In this document: piece by piece, positions 17,775 through 25,521 of the stretch
Numbering within the stretch: position 1 is the stretch's first letter
How the letters are laid out: each line of letters opens with the position of its first letter
NCBI RefSeq assembly: GCF_002101395.1
Contig: NZ_CP019706.1
Coordinates: 2,232,001 to 2,296,000 of the forward strand
DNA length: 64,000 nt
Source of the DNA: Pantoea alhagi
GTDB lineage: Bacteria > Pseudomonadota > Gammaproteobacteria > Enterobacterales > Enterobacteriaceae
Direction: 5' to 3'
Translations under genes and position numbers: made by a program
Notes under the pieces: model-generated
The model's database searches: none
Seen by the model: the letters and a program-made list of their open reading frames with translations, nothing else
What the model was told of the DNA's origin: nothing

Positions 17775-19061
17775 TTACATCACGCCCATCATATGCGGCA
17801 GCCACAGAGAAATGGCCGGGACATAGGTAATCAGCAGCAGTACCACAAACAGCAAGCAGTAAAACGGCAGCATTGCCTTTACCACCTGCTCCATCTTCTG
17901 CTTGCCGACCGCGCTGGCGACAAACAGCACCGAACCCACCGGCGGCGTAATCAGGCCGATGCCGAGGTTGATCATCATGATCATGCCGAAGTGCACCGGA
18001 TCAATGCCCAAAGCCGAAATCACCGGCAGCAGCACTGGCGTCAGGATCAGGATAATCGGTGCCATATCCATCAGCGTACCCACTACCAGCAACAAGAGGT
18101 TAATGCACATCAAGATGACATATTTATTATCAGAAATGCTGGTAAAAAATTCAGTAATTAGCTGCGGCAACTGCATAAAAGTCATTACCGCGCCAAAGCC
18201 GGAAGCGAAGGCAATCAGCACCATGACAATGGTGACGGTTTTAATGGTGCGGAACAGCAGAATATGCAGTTGATTCCACTTAAAGTCGCGATAGATAAAC
18301 ATGGTGACAAAAAAAGCCCACAGGCAGGCGATAGCCGCCGACTCCGACGCGGTAAAAATACCGGAAAGAATGCCGCCGAGGATAATCACCACGGTAAAAA
18401 GGCCCCAGAAAGCGTCAAGAAAAATCTTTACCGCCTGACGGAAGGGGATACGTTCACCACGTGGATAACCGCGTTTACGCGCAAAACCAAGGCACATCAC
18501 CATCAGGCACAGCGCCAGCAGCAGACCGGGTACGATACCGGCGACAAACAGCGAGGAGATGGTCACCACGCCGCCGGTGGCCAGCGAATAGATCACTGAG
18601 TTATGGCTGGGCGGCGTCAGTATCGCCTGCACGGAACCGCTGGCGGTGACCGCCGCAGCGAAATCACGTGGATAGCCTTTCTCTTCCATCTGCGGGATCA
18701 TCACCGAGCCGATGGAGGCAGTATCCGCCACCGATGAGCCCGAAATTGCGCCAAAAAAGGTCGAGGCAACGATATTCACCAGCGACAGCCCGCCACGGAT
18801 AAACCCGACAAAAATATAGGCAAAGTTAACCAGCCGTCGGGCAATGCCGCCTTCGGCCATAATCGCCCCCGCCAGAATAAAAAACGGGATGGTCAGCAGC
18901 GAAAATTTATTAACGCCGTTGGTAATCTGAATCACCACCGCTTCCAGCGGCAGATCGATCCACCAGGCACCAATAAAGGCGCTGAGGCCGACGGCAAAAG
19001 CAACCGGAAAGCCCATCAGCAACAGGATCATCAAACTGCCAATCAAGATCAGTGCGTCCAT
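17775..19061 (-). CDS. TRAP transporter large permease (DctM family)
   Basis: The proton- or sodium-coupled membrane channel subunit of a tripartite ATP-independent periplasmic transporter. The 428-residue product has about 12 hydrophobic segments and DctM landmarks: LTIPFFILAGAIMAEGGIA, GAISGSSVADTASIGSVMIP and PPVGSVLFVASAVG. The start is one of two adjacent ATGs (19064 or 19061); GGAGC is better spaced for 19061. It lies 13 bp after the small permease. The substrate cannot be read from this subunit. Confidence 0.93.
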   Translation of the reverse strand: MDALILIGSLMILLLMGFPVAFAVGLSAFIGAWWIDLPLEAVVIQITNGVNKFSLLTIPFFILAGAIMAEGGIARRLVNFAYIFVGFIRGGLSLVNIVASTFFGAISGSSVADTASIGSVMIPQMEEKGYPRDFAAAVTASGSVQAILTPPSHNSVIYSLATGGVVTISSLFVAGIVPGLLLALCLMVMCLGFARKRGYPRGERIPFRQAVKIFLDAFWGLFTVVIILGGILSGIFTASESAAIACLWAFFVTMFIYRDFKWNQLHILLFRTIKTVTIVMVLIAFASGFGAVMTFMQLPQLITEFFTSISDNKYVILMCINLLLLVVGTLMDMAPIILILTPVLLPVISALGIDPVHFGMIMMINLGIGLITPPVGSVLFVASAVGKQKMEQVVKAMLPFYCLLFVVLLLITYVPAISLWLPHMMGVM

Positions 19062-19074
19062 CATAAGCTCCGAA

Positions 19075-19581
19075 TCAGTGGGTGCCGCCAAGGCTGACCA
19101 GCGGGCGCTCGGACTGATCGCCGCACAGCAGGCGTTCAATCACAAACAGAATGGTCAGCAGCGCGCCGACCGGGATAGGCAGATACATCTGACCAAAGGT
19201 GATGGCTGGCAGGGAGGCCTGCGGCTGGTACCACATCGCTTCGCACAGCGCATAGCTGGCCTGAAAAATAACCAGGCAGGCGACCAGCATCAGCAGATTG
19301 CTTAACAGCAGCGCTATTTTTTGCCCGTGCGGCGACAGGCGATCGGTCACCATTGTCACGCAGATATGGGTTCCTGCACGGAACCCGACCGGCGCGCCGA
19401 TAAAGGTAAAAATGATCATGCAGACAATGGCGACCGGCTCCGGCCAGGAGAGAGAATCGTTCATCACATAGCGGGCAAAAATGCCGATGGGGATCACCGT
19501 GACCATTAACAATAAAGATACGGCGGCGATGATCATGCACAGCAGGTAGACCGCATCCATCAAACGTGAATATGCAGACAT
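19075..19581 (-). CDS. TRAP transporter small permease (DctQ family)
   Basis: The 168-residue four-helix partner of the DctM permease. Four hydrophobic segments are visible (about 10-35, 47-68, 85-108, 127-150), with the DctQ signature IFARYVMNDSLSWPEPVAI. It is the middle gene of dctP-dctQ-dctM, 52 bp after the binding-protein gene and 13 bp before the large permease, and needs both for transport. Confidence 0.92.
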   Translation of the reverse strand: MSAYSRLMDAVYLLCMIIAAVSLLLMVTVIPIGIFARYVMNDSLSWPEPVAIVCMIIFTFIGAPVGFRAGTHICVTMVTDRLSPHGQKIALLLSNLLMLVACLVIFQASYALCEAMWYQPQASLPAITFGQMYLPIPVGALLTILFVIERLLCGDQSERPLVSLGGTH

Positions 19582-19633
19582 AGTGTGTTACCTGAGTAGC
19601 GGCGCCACGAGGAGACGTGGCGCAGGGAAAAGG

Positions 19634-20611
19634 TTATTTCACCGCAGCAATTTGCTGCATCAGATCCTGATACTCTTTACCGTATTGATCGCGGACCGGC
19701 TGCGTCGCCTTCACAAAGACATCGCGATCGATCTGCTGGAAGGTCACGCCGCCCGCTTTCATTTTATCCAGCGACTGCTGGTTATATTCAGCCCATAGCT
19801 TGCGTTCATCTTCCTGCGCTTCTTTACCCAGCTTGCGCAGCAGGGCCTGATCCTCAGCCGAAAGTTTGTCCCAGCTGCGTTTAGAGAACAGGATCATTTC
19901 TGGCTGGATAAAGTGCCCGGTCAGGGTGTAATACTTCGCTACCGGCAGATAGTTATGGGCGACAAAGGTTGGCGGGTTATTTTCTGTGCCGTCTACGACG
20001 CCGGTTTGCATCGCGCTGAATACTTCGCTAACGCCCATTGCCACCGGGTTAGCGCCCATCGCCTTCAGCGTCGCCAGCGAAATGGCGCTGTTCTGCACGC
20101 GAATTTTCATCCCTTTCAGATCTTCCGGCTTCGTTACCGGATCTTTGGTGATCATGTTGCGTACGCCAGCGTCGGTCCAGCCAAGAAACACCATGCGCGA
20201 TCGGGGGTTCTGCTCAAACTTTTCCACAATCGCTTTGCCTGGTTCGCCGTCCAACACCTGGTGCATATGATTTTCATCACGGAAAATATAGGGCAGCGTC
20301 AATACGCCGGTTTCCGGTGCGATGGTCGAGACCGGTGCCAGCGAGACGCGGATCATATCCACCGCGCCGAGTTGGACCTGCTGCAGCGTTTGCTCTTCAT
20401 CACCCAGCGTGCCGCCAGCATAGACGCGCATCTCCAGCCGTCCATCGGTTGCCTGCTTCAGCTTTTCCCCCATATGTTCAAGTGCAACAACGGTGGGATA
20501 ACCGGCAGGCTGGACTTCCGCTACCTTCAGTACCTTTGCCGAGGCGACTGTAGAAGCAAACAGCGCGGTGGATGCCAGCGACAACGCCAGCAACAGTTTT
20601 TTCATTTTCAT
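19634..20611 (-). CDS. TRAP transporter solute-binding protein (DctP family)
   Basis: A 325-residue periplasmic receptor. The signal peptide is residues 1-25 (MKMKKLLLALSLAS...VASA). The family signature GMKIRVQNS carries the arginine (about residue 172) that clamps a carboxylate ligand, and GVVDGTENNPPTF is the usual hinge motif. The length and motifs fit the uronate/C4-dicarboxylate branch, so an organic-acid substrate is likely. AGGAG lies 8 bp before the ATG at 20611; the open frame extends to 20698 but the signal peptide argues against that. It is first in the operon and divergent from exbB. Confidence 0.93.
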   Translation of the reverse strand: MKMKKLLLALSLASTALFASTVASAKVLKVAEVQPAGYPTVVALEHMGEKLKQATDGRLEMRVYAGGTLGDEEQTLQQVQLGAVDMIRVSLAPVSTIAPETGVLTLPYIFRDENHMHQVLDGEPGKAIVEKFEQNPRSRMVFLGWTDAGVRNMITKDPVTKPEDLKGMKIRVQNSAISLATLKAMGANPVAMGVSEVFSAMQTGVVDGTENNPPTFVAHNYLPVAKYYTLTGHFIQPEMILFSKRSWDKLSAEDQALLRKLGKEAQEDERKLWAEYNQQSLDKMKAGGVTFQQIDRDVFVKATQPVRDQYGKEYQDLMQQIAAVK

Positions 20612-20741
20612 ATGATGTTCTCCTGCGCTTAAAGGGAGCCCGGTTTCTGGTCTGAAAGAGGGGAGAGTAAAGGTCAGAGGCCAGCAGGGCTGATTCACTA
20701 TAGATAAATTGCGCAGGTGAAAAATTGGCGCAGATGAATTG

Positions 20742-20757
20742 GATGAATTCCATCACA
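20742..20757. promoter_or_regulatory. CRP-like site upstream of dctP
   Basis: GATGA-N6-TCACA matches the CRP consensus TGTGA-N6-TCACA at 8 of 10 positions. Its centre lies about 60 bp upstream of the start inferred from the minus-strand TATAGT element, a class I activator position. Confidence 0.4.
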
Positions 20758-20760
20758 AAA

Positions 20761-20777
20761 TTAAAACGATGTTTTAA
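20761..20777. promoter_or_regulatory. Palindromic operator resembling a KdgR-type box
   Basis: TTAAAAC-GAT-GTTTTAA is a perfect 7-bp inverted repeat with a 3-nt spacer. Its core AAACGATGTTT resembles the box of the IclR-family pectin/uronate repressor KdgR. This is resemblance only. Confidence 0.4.
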
Positions 20778-20875
20778 TAAATTTATACGCAGCGTCACAG
20801 TTTAAAAACTAACCGCTTACATCATTCCGCCGCACCGCGCGAGAAACCGCAAAAGCGCGAGAAATGTTTGTAAAT

Positions 20876-20894
20876 AGTAATGAGAACTAGTATC
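20876..20894 (+). promoter_or_regulatory. Fur box upstream of exbB
   Basis: AGTAATGAGAACTAGTATC matches 13 of 19 positions of the Fur consensus GATAATGATAATCATTATC. It overlaps the -35 region expected for the -10 TATGAT at 20913-20918, so iron-loaded Fur would block exbBD transcription. Confidence 0.75.
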
Positions 20895-20961
20895 AATTCG
20901 CTTTTGTTTTGGTATGATCCGGAACTGTTTGAATGACTCATCTTAAGGTTGGAGAAATAGC

Positions 20962-21702
20962 GTGGTGACCAGTGAACTGATGCAGACGGATCTCTCTGTC
21001 TGGGGCATGTATGAACATGCGGACATCGTAGTAAAAGCGGTAATGATTGGGCTGCTTATGGCGTCCGTTGTCACCTGGACCATCTTCTTCGGCAAATTCA
21101 CTGAACTGACGTCAGCGCGCCGGCGTCTGAAACAGGAACAGCAGACGCTGGCGGAAGCGCGTTCGCTGCGTCAGGCAGCCGAGCTCAGCGACAGTTTTCA
21201 TGCACGCAGCCAGAGCGCGCTGCTGCTTCAGGAAGCGCAGAATGAACTGGAGCTTTCAGCAGGTTCAGATGATAACGAAGGCATTAAAGAGCGCACCGGA
21301 TTCCGCCTGGAACGACGCGTTGCGGCTATCAGCCGTCACGCCGGTCGCGGCAACGGCTTCCTGGCGACTATCGGCTCAGTGGCACCCTTTATCGGCCTGT
21401 TCGGCACCGTCTGGGGCATTATGAACAGCTTTATCGGCATCGCTCAGACGCAAACCACCAACCTGGCGGTTGTTGCGCCGGGCATCGCTGAAGCGTTGCT
21501 GGCAACGGCTATCGGTCTGATTGCCGCTATCCCCGCAGTGGTCATCTACAATATCTTTGCGCGCATGATCGCCAGCTACAAAGCGGGCCTGGGCGATGTA
21601 GCGGCGCAGGTTCTGCTGCTGCAAAGCCGCGATCTTGACCTGGCGCGCAGCAAAAACGACGCGCAGCCGGTACAGAGTGCGCATAAACTGCGGGTAGGTT
21701 AA
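20962..21702 (+). CDS. exbB: TonB energy-transducing subunit ExbB
   Basis: The pentameric inner-membrane proton channel scaffold that, with ExbD, energises TonB. The 246-residue protein is close to E. coli ExbB. Three membrane segments are visible (about 25-48, 130-155, 175-200), the second with GSVAPFIGLFGTVWGIMNSF and the third with APGIAEALLATAIGLIAAIP. The start is a GTG at 20962, 7 bp after GGAG, followed at once by a second GTG (Val). exbD follows after 5 bp. Iron regulation is expected from the Fur box. Confidence 0.96.
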   Translation: MVTSELMQTDLSVWGMYEHADIVVKAVMIGLLMASVVTWTIFFGKFTELTSARRRLKQEQQTLAEARSLRQAAELSDSFHARSQSALLLQEAQNELELSAGSDDNEGIKERTGFRLERRVAAISRHAGRGNGFLATIGSVAPFIGLFGTVWGIMNSFIGIAQTQTTNLAVVAPGIAEALLATAIGLIAAIPAVVIYNIFARMIASYKAGLGDVAAQVLLLQSRDLDLARSKNDAQPVQSAHKLRVG

Positions 21703-21707
21703 ACGTT

Positions 21708-22130
21708 ATGGCGATGCGGTTAAATGACGACTTAGACAGTAACGGCGAAATGCACGAAATCAACGTGACGCCGTTTATCGACGTGATGTTGGTGCTGCTG
21801 ATTATTTTCATGGTAGCCGCGCCGCTGGCCACGGTAGATGTCCGGGTTAACTTGCCCGCCTCGACCAGTGCGCCGCAGCCGCGTCCCGAAAAGCCGGTTT
21901 ATCTTTCAATTAAGGCAGATAAACAGATGTATATCGGCAATGAAGCAGTGACCAAAGATAAATTAATTGAGGTGCTAAATGCACAGACCGAAGGCAAAAA
22001 AGATACCACTATCTTTTTCCAGGCCGATAAGTCTGTGGATTATGAAACGCTGATGAGCGCCATGGATGCGCTACGCGGCGCAGGCTATCTCAAGATTGGC
22101 CTGATGGGCATGGAAACCGCGCAAAAGTAA
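21708..22130 (+). CDS. exbD: TonB energy-transducing subunit ExbD
   Basis: The single-span partner of ExbB. The 140 residues match E. coli ExbD; the membrane segment contains the essential proton-carrying aspartate in NVTPFIDVMLVLLIIFMVAA, followed by the periplasmic domain with KKDTTIFFQADKSVDYETLM. It is co-transcribed with exbB. The tonB gene that uses this pair is not in this window; the second system at 57.9-62.0 kb has its own. Confidence 0.96.
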   Translation: MAMRLNDDLDSNGEMHEINVTPFIDVMLVLLIIFMVAAPLATVDVRVNLPASTSAPQPRPEKPVYLSIKADKQMYIGNEAVTKDKLIEVLNAQTEGKKDTTIFFQADKSVDYETLMSAMDALRGAGYLKIGLMGMETAQK

Positions 22131-22133
22131 CCG

Positions 22134-22154
22134 ACCGGGGCAGCCTGCCCCGGT
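22134..22154 (+). terminator. Hairpin after exbD
   Basis: ACCGGGGCA and TGCCCCGGT form a 9-bp stem with a 3-nt loop directly after the exbD stop. A TGTTTTTTG tract follows 11 nt later, so termination is plausible but not textbook. Confidence 0.55.
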
Positions 22155-22351
22155 AAACACCCTCTGTTTTTTGTCCCGCTTGTTTGTTACGCACATTAGT
22201 AGCGCCAGGCTTTCAACCCACTGCAATTTAAACCCGGCTGCACAAACGTTGCTGCAACATAAGACAGGAAAAACCTTCACGGAAAGGCTATGGCTATGGT
22301 CATGGAAAGTCTGCGCGCAAACGTGAGTCCATCGGGTTAGGTTGGCGCATA

Positions 22352-22380
22352 AAAAATGCCGCAGCGTTATCCGCTGCGGC
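22352..22380 (-). terminator. Terminator of yghA
   Basis: GCCGCAGCG (22358-22366) and CGCTGCGGC (22372-22380) form a 9-bp stem; the six A residues at 22352-22357 make a U6 tract on the minus-strand transcript. Confidence 0.88.
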
Positions 22381-22429
22381 ACTCTCGCTACGCTGGAGAT
22401 AAAACTCCAGAGGACAGGCTAATCAAACC

Positions 22430-23323
22430 TTAGCCCAGATGTTCACCACCGGTCACGCCATGCACTTCCGCCGTCACATAGCTGGATTCCTGTGAGGCCA
22501 GGTAGACATAAACGCCTGCCAGCTCAGCTGGCTGACCAGCTCGCTTCATCGGCGTCTGCTTACCAAACTCCGGCAGTTTCTCCTGCGGCTGGCCACCGGC
22601 GATCTGCAATGCGGTCCAGATCGGGCCGGGCGCTACGCTGTTAACGCGAATGCCTTTCTCTGCAACCTGCTTCGCCAGCGCGCGGGTATAGGCAAGGATT
22701 GCCGCCTTGGTGGAAGCGTAGTCCAGCAGATGCGGGCTTGGCTGGTAAGCCTGAATTGATGAAGTGGTAATAATTGAGGCGCCTTCCGGCAGTAGCGGAA
22801 TAGCGGCCTGGGTGATCCAGAACAGAGAGAACACGTTGGTCTCATAGGTTTTACGGAACTGCTCAGTCGTCAGCTCGGCAATCTGTTCAACCGCCACCTG
22901 CTTACCCGCTACCAGCGCCAGGATATCCAGCCCGCCGAGTTCTTCATGCGCCTGCGCGACCAGCTGTTTACAAAACGCCTCTTCACTGATATCGCCCGGA
23001 ATCAGCACAACTTTGCGCCCCGCCTCACGGATATAGTTGGCCACTTCTTCTGCGTCACGCTGTTCAGCGGGCAGGTAGTTAATCGCCACATCCGCACCTT
23101 CACGTGCATAGGCAATAGCGGCGGCACGGCCAATACCGGAATCAGCGCCGGTTACCAGCGCCTTACGTCCTTCGAGACGCTGGCTGCCCCGGTAGCTTTG
23201 CTCTCCGCAGTCCGGCACCGGCTGCATATCCTGTTGGATGCCTGGCGCGGGTTGACGCTGTTTCGGGTATTCACCGCTGTAATACTGGGTGAGAGGATTC
23301 TGCATTTTATTCTGGTCTGCCAT
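22430..23323 (-). CDS. yghA: YghA, NADP-dependent short-chain dehydrogenase
   Basis: A 297-residue SDR enzyme close to E. coli YghA, which reduces aldehydes such as glyoxal with NADPH. The Rossmann motif GADSGIGRA (about 55-63), the catalytic Ser in TTSSIQAYQP and YxxxK in DYASTKAAILAYTRA are intact, and the extended N-terminus with the PVPDCGEQSYRGSQRLEGRK linker is the family hallmark. AGGAGG precedes the ATG at 23323; an upstream in-frame ATG at 23344 is less likely. It is convergent with exbBD, as in E. coli. Confidence 0.93.
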   Translation of the reverse strand: MADQNKMQNPLTQYYSGEYPKQRQPAPGIQQDMQPVPDCGEQSYRGSQRLEGRKALVTGADSGIGRAAAIAYAREGADVAINYLPAEQRDAEEVANYIREAGRKVVLIPGDISEEAFCKQLVAQAHEELGGLDILALVAGKQVAVEQIAELTTEQFRKTYETNVFSLFWITQAAIPLLPEGASIITTSSIQAYQPSPHLLDYASTKAAILAYTRALAKQVAEKGIRVNSVAPGPIWTALQIAGGQPQEKLPEFGKQTPMKRAGQPAELAGVYVYLASQESSYVTAEVHGVTGGEHLG

Positions 23324-23641
23324 GTTTCCTCCTGATGTATTCAAAGAAAATTCACTGTTAAGGCTAGGAGAAACCCACGGGTTGTCGAGTCCTGTAACTG
23401 CTCATACCAGTCAAGTCACTGTCAGCACTAGAAAAAAGCGTGAAGAAAAAATGCGAGAAAATATTAATAAATATGAATAATCGCCATCAAAAAGCACCTT
23501 TTTCAGCGAAAAATAATCCATATGTTGCTTTGTTAAATAATAGTTACTAAACCGATCGTTTTGTAAACTGAAATGGTGATTATCATCACATCATGCTGGC
23601 AGGAATCGGGCTACAAGGGGAAAAAACACAAGGAAGCCAGT
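23324..23641. other. 318-bp divergent intergenic region, yghA / MFS symporter
   Basis: No gene is seen. It is AT-rich in the middle and contains the CRP-like palindrome at 23575-23590 near its right end. Confidence 0.7.
23575..23590 (+). promoter_or_regulatory. CRP-like site upstream of the citrate-type symporter
   Basis: GGTGA-TTATCA-TCACA matches TGTGA-N6-TCACA at 9 of 10 positions, with A/T flanks (AAAT on the left). It is 51 bp upstream of the start codon, so catabolite control of the symporter is plausible. Confidence 0.55.
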
Positions 23642-24967
23642 ATGAACCCCGTTAAAAATTTACAAAACCCGCGCCGCAGCGCCGCTAAAACCATCTTCAG
23701 CGTTACCAGCGGCAATTTTCTCGAAATGTATGATTTTATGGTGTTCGGCTATTATGCCAGCGCAATCGCTAAGACCTTCTTTCCAGGCAATAATCCATTC
23801 GCCTCGCTAATGTTGACGCTAATGACCTTTGGCGCAGGTTTTCTGATGCGTCCGCTGGGGGCGATTGTGTTGGGCGCATATATCGATCATCACGGAAGGC
23901 GTAAAGGTTTGCTGCTTACGCTGGGGCTGATGGCGCTGGGCACGCTTACTATCGCCTGCGTACCGGGCTACGCCACACTCGGCGTCGCCGCGCCGATTCT
24001 GATCCTGCTGGGACGTTTATTGCAGGGGTTCTCCGCCGGCGTCGAGCTGGGCGGGGTCTCTGTCTATCTGAGTGAAGTTGCTCCTAAAGGACGCAAGGGT
24101 TTTTATGTGAGCTGGCAGTCCGGCAGCCAGCAGATCGCGGTGATCTTTGCCGCGCTGCTTGGCCTGCTGCTTAACCATCTGCTGGCACCGCAGGAGGTCA
24201 CCGAATGGGGCTGGCGTATCCCGTTTGTGGTGGGCTGTCTGATTGTCCCGTTTCTGTTCTGGATCCGCCGTATGCTGGAAGAAACTGAAGCCTTTAGTCA
24301 GCGTAAGCAGCATCCTTCAATGCGCGCGATTATGCGCACGGTTGCCAGTAACTGGGCATTGGTGTTGGCAGGTATGCTCATGGTAGTAACCACTACCGTG
24401 ATGTTTTACATGATCACCGCTTTCACCCCGACCTTTGGCAAAACCGTGTTGATGATGAGCGATAAACAGAGCTTTCTCGTCACGCTGTGTATCGGTCTCT
24501 CTAACCTGGTCTGGCTGCCACTAATGGGGGCGTTATCCGATCGCGTTGGCCGTCGTCCGTTATTAATTACCTTTACCCTGTTAATGATAGCGACCGCCTG
24601 GCCTGTGCTGCACTGGCTGGTGGAATCACCCTCTTTTAGCCATTTGCTGGAGGCGGAGCTGTGGCTCTCTTTTCTTTATGCCAGCTATAACGGCGCGATG
24701 GTTGTCTACCTGGCCGAAGTCATGCCTGCTGAGGTGCGTGCCAGTGGCTTCTCGCTGGCCTACAGCCTGGCGACTGCGCTGTTTGGCGGCTTTACGCCAG
24801 CGATTTCCAGCTATCTTATTCATGTGACCGGTGACAAAGCGATGCCTGGCGTCTGGTTAACCATCGCTGCGGTCTGTGGCTTGCTGGGGACCTTGCTTAT
24901 CAGGCGATTGCTGAAGCAGTATCAAAGGCGTCAGGGTGGCGTTGTCGCTGCCTCTACGGCAGGGTAA
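23642..24967 (+). CDS. MFS citrate/tricarballylate:proton symporter family protein
   Basis: A 441-residue major facilitator with 12 hydrophobic segments, strongly similar to Klebsiella CitH/CitA and Salmonella TcuC. Landmarks: VTSGNFLEMYDFMVFGYYAS at the N-terminus, DHHGRRKG in the first cytoplasmic loop, GRLLQGFSAGVELGGVSVYL, and SDRVGRRPL in the second half. The family imports citrate or related tricarboxylates with protons. The ATG at 23642 follows AAGGA and gives the canonical N-terminus. No catabolic partner genes (tcuAB, citrate lyase) are adjacent, so the exact substrate is unassigned. Confidence 0.85.
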   Translation: MNPVKNLQNPRRSAAKTIFSVTSGNFLEMYDFMVFGYYASAIAKTFFPGNNPFASLMLTLMTFGAGFLMRPLGAIVLGAYIDHHGRRKGLLLTLGLMALGTLTIACVPGYATLGVAAPILILLGRLLQGFSAGVELGGVSVYLSEVAPKGRKGFYVSWQSGSQQIAVIFAALLGLLLNHLLAPQEVTEWGWRIPFVVGCLIVPFLFWIRRMLEETEAFSQRKQHPSMRAIMRTVASNWALVLAGMLMVVTTTVMFYMITAFTPTFGKTVLMMSDKQSFLVTLCIGLSNLVWLPLMGALSDRVGRRPLLITFTLLMIATAWPVLHWLVESPSFSHLLEAELWLSFLYASYNGAMVVYLAEVMPAEVRASGFSLAYSLATALFGGFTPAISSYLIHVTGDKAMPGVWLTIAAVCGLLGTLLIRRLLKQYQRRQGGVVAASTAG

Positions 24968-25521
24968 TAATAGACTAATCAATAAATTATTTTTACTGTA
25001 TAACCCGCTCTGGCAAAGCGGGTACCAGAAAACAGAAATTTTAATACCATATATTTGTTGATATTTATTAAGCCGCAGCGCGTGACAGGCCTGGAATTAT
25101 TTAAGGTCAACCCGCCGATCCCTCTCAGTGATATCTATCCGAAAATGTTTAACAGTGTTATTTTCTTTTCCTGCATGAGAAAAACCGCCTTTTTATAGGC
25201 TAACCTGATTAAGCTGGCACTAAAAACAAGCTGTTATAAAGCCTTGTTGCTTGCTGGGGAATAAGCAGGCAGGCCTGAAGTCCGTCAGTGCCAGGGGTTA
25301 TTTGCTAAATAAACTAAAACATTTTTATATATTTTTCATTTGTCGTTGAACAATATCCGCCGCCGGCAGGATGTTGTTTCCGGCAATCTCTTTTATTCAT
25401 CAAGAGAGTGATAAGTATTGGGTCTGGTATGCCGATAACTTAGCCAATGCAAACCGTGTAATGCTTGCTGTTGCTTTTTTAATTTCGCGCCTGCTGCAGG
25501 CGTTAACTGGCGGATAAGTCT
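24968..25521. other. 554-bp intergenic region before the MHYT protein gene
   Basis: No convincing gene is seen. A weak hairpin, ACCCGCT (25003-25009) with AGCGGGT (25017-25023), may end the symporter transcript. A second imperfect inverted repeat, AACAATATCC with GGATGTTGTT, lies around 25347-25378. The rest is AT-rich and should hold the promoter of the downstream gene. Confidence 0.6.

Larger units (their letters stand above)
20612..20961. other. 350-bp divergent control region between dctP and exbB
   Basis: No gene is seen. The right part holds the exbB Fur box. The left part holds a candidate minus-strand -10 (TATAGT, 20702-20697), a CRP-like site and a 17-bp palindrome, listed separately. 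Confidence 0.8.
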
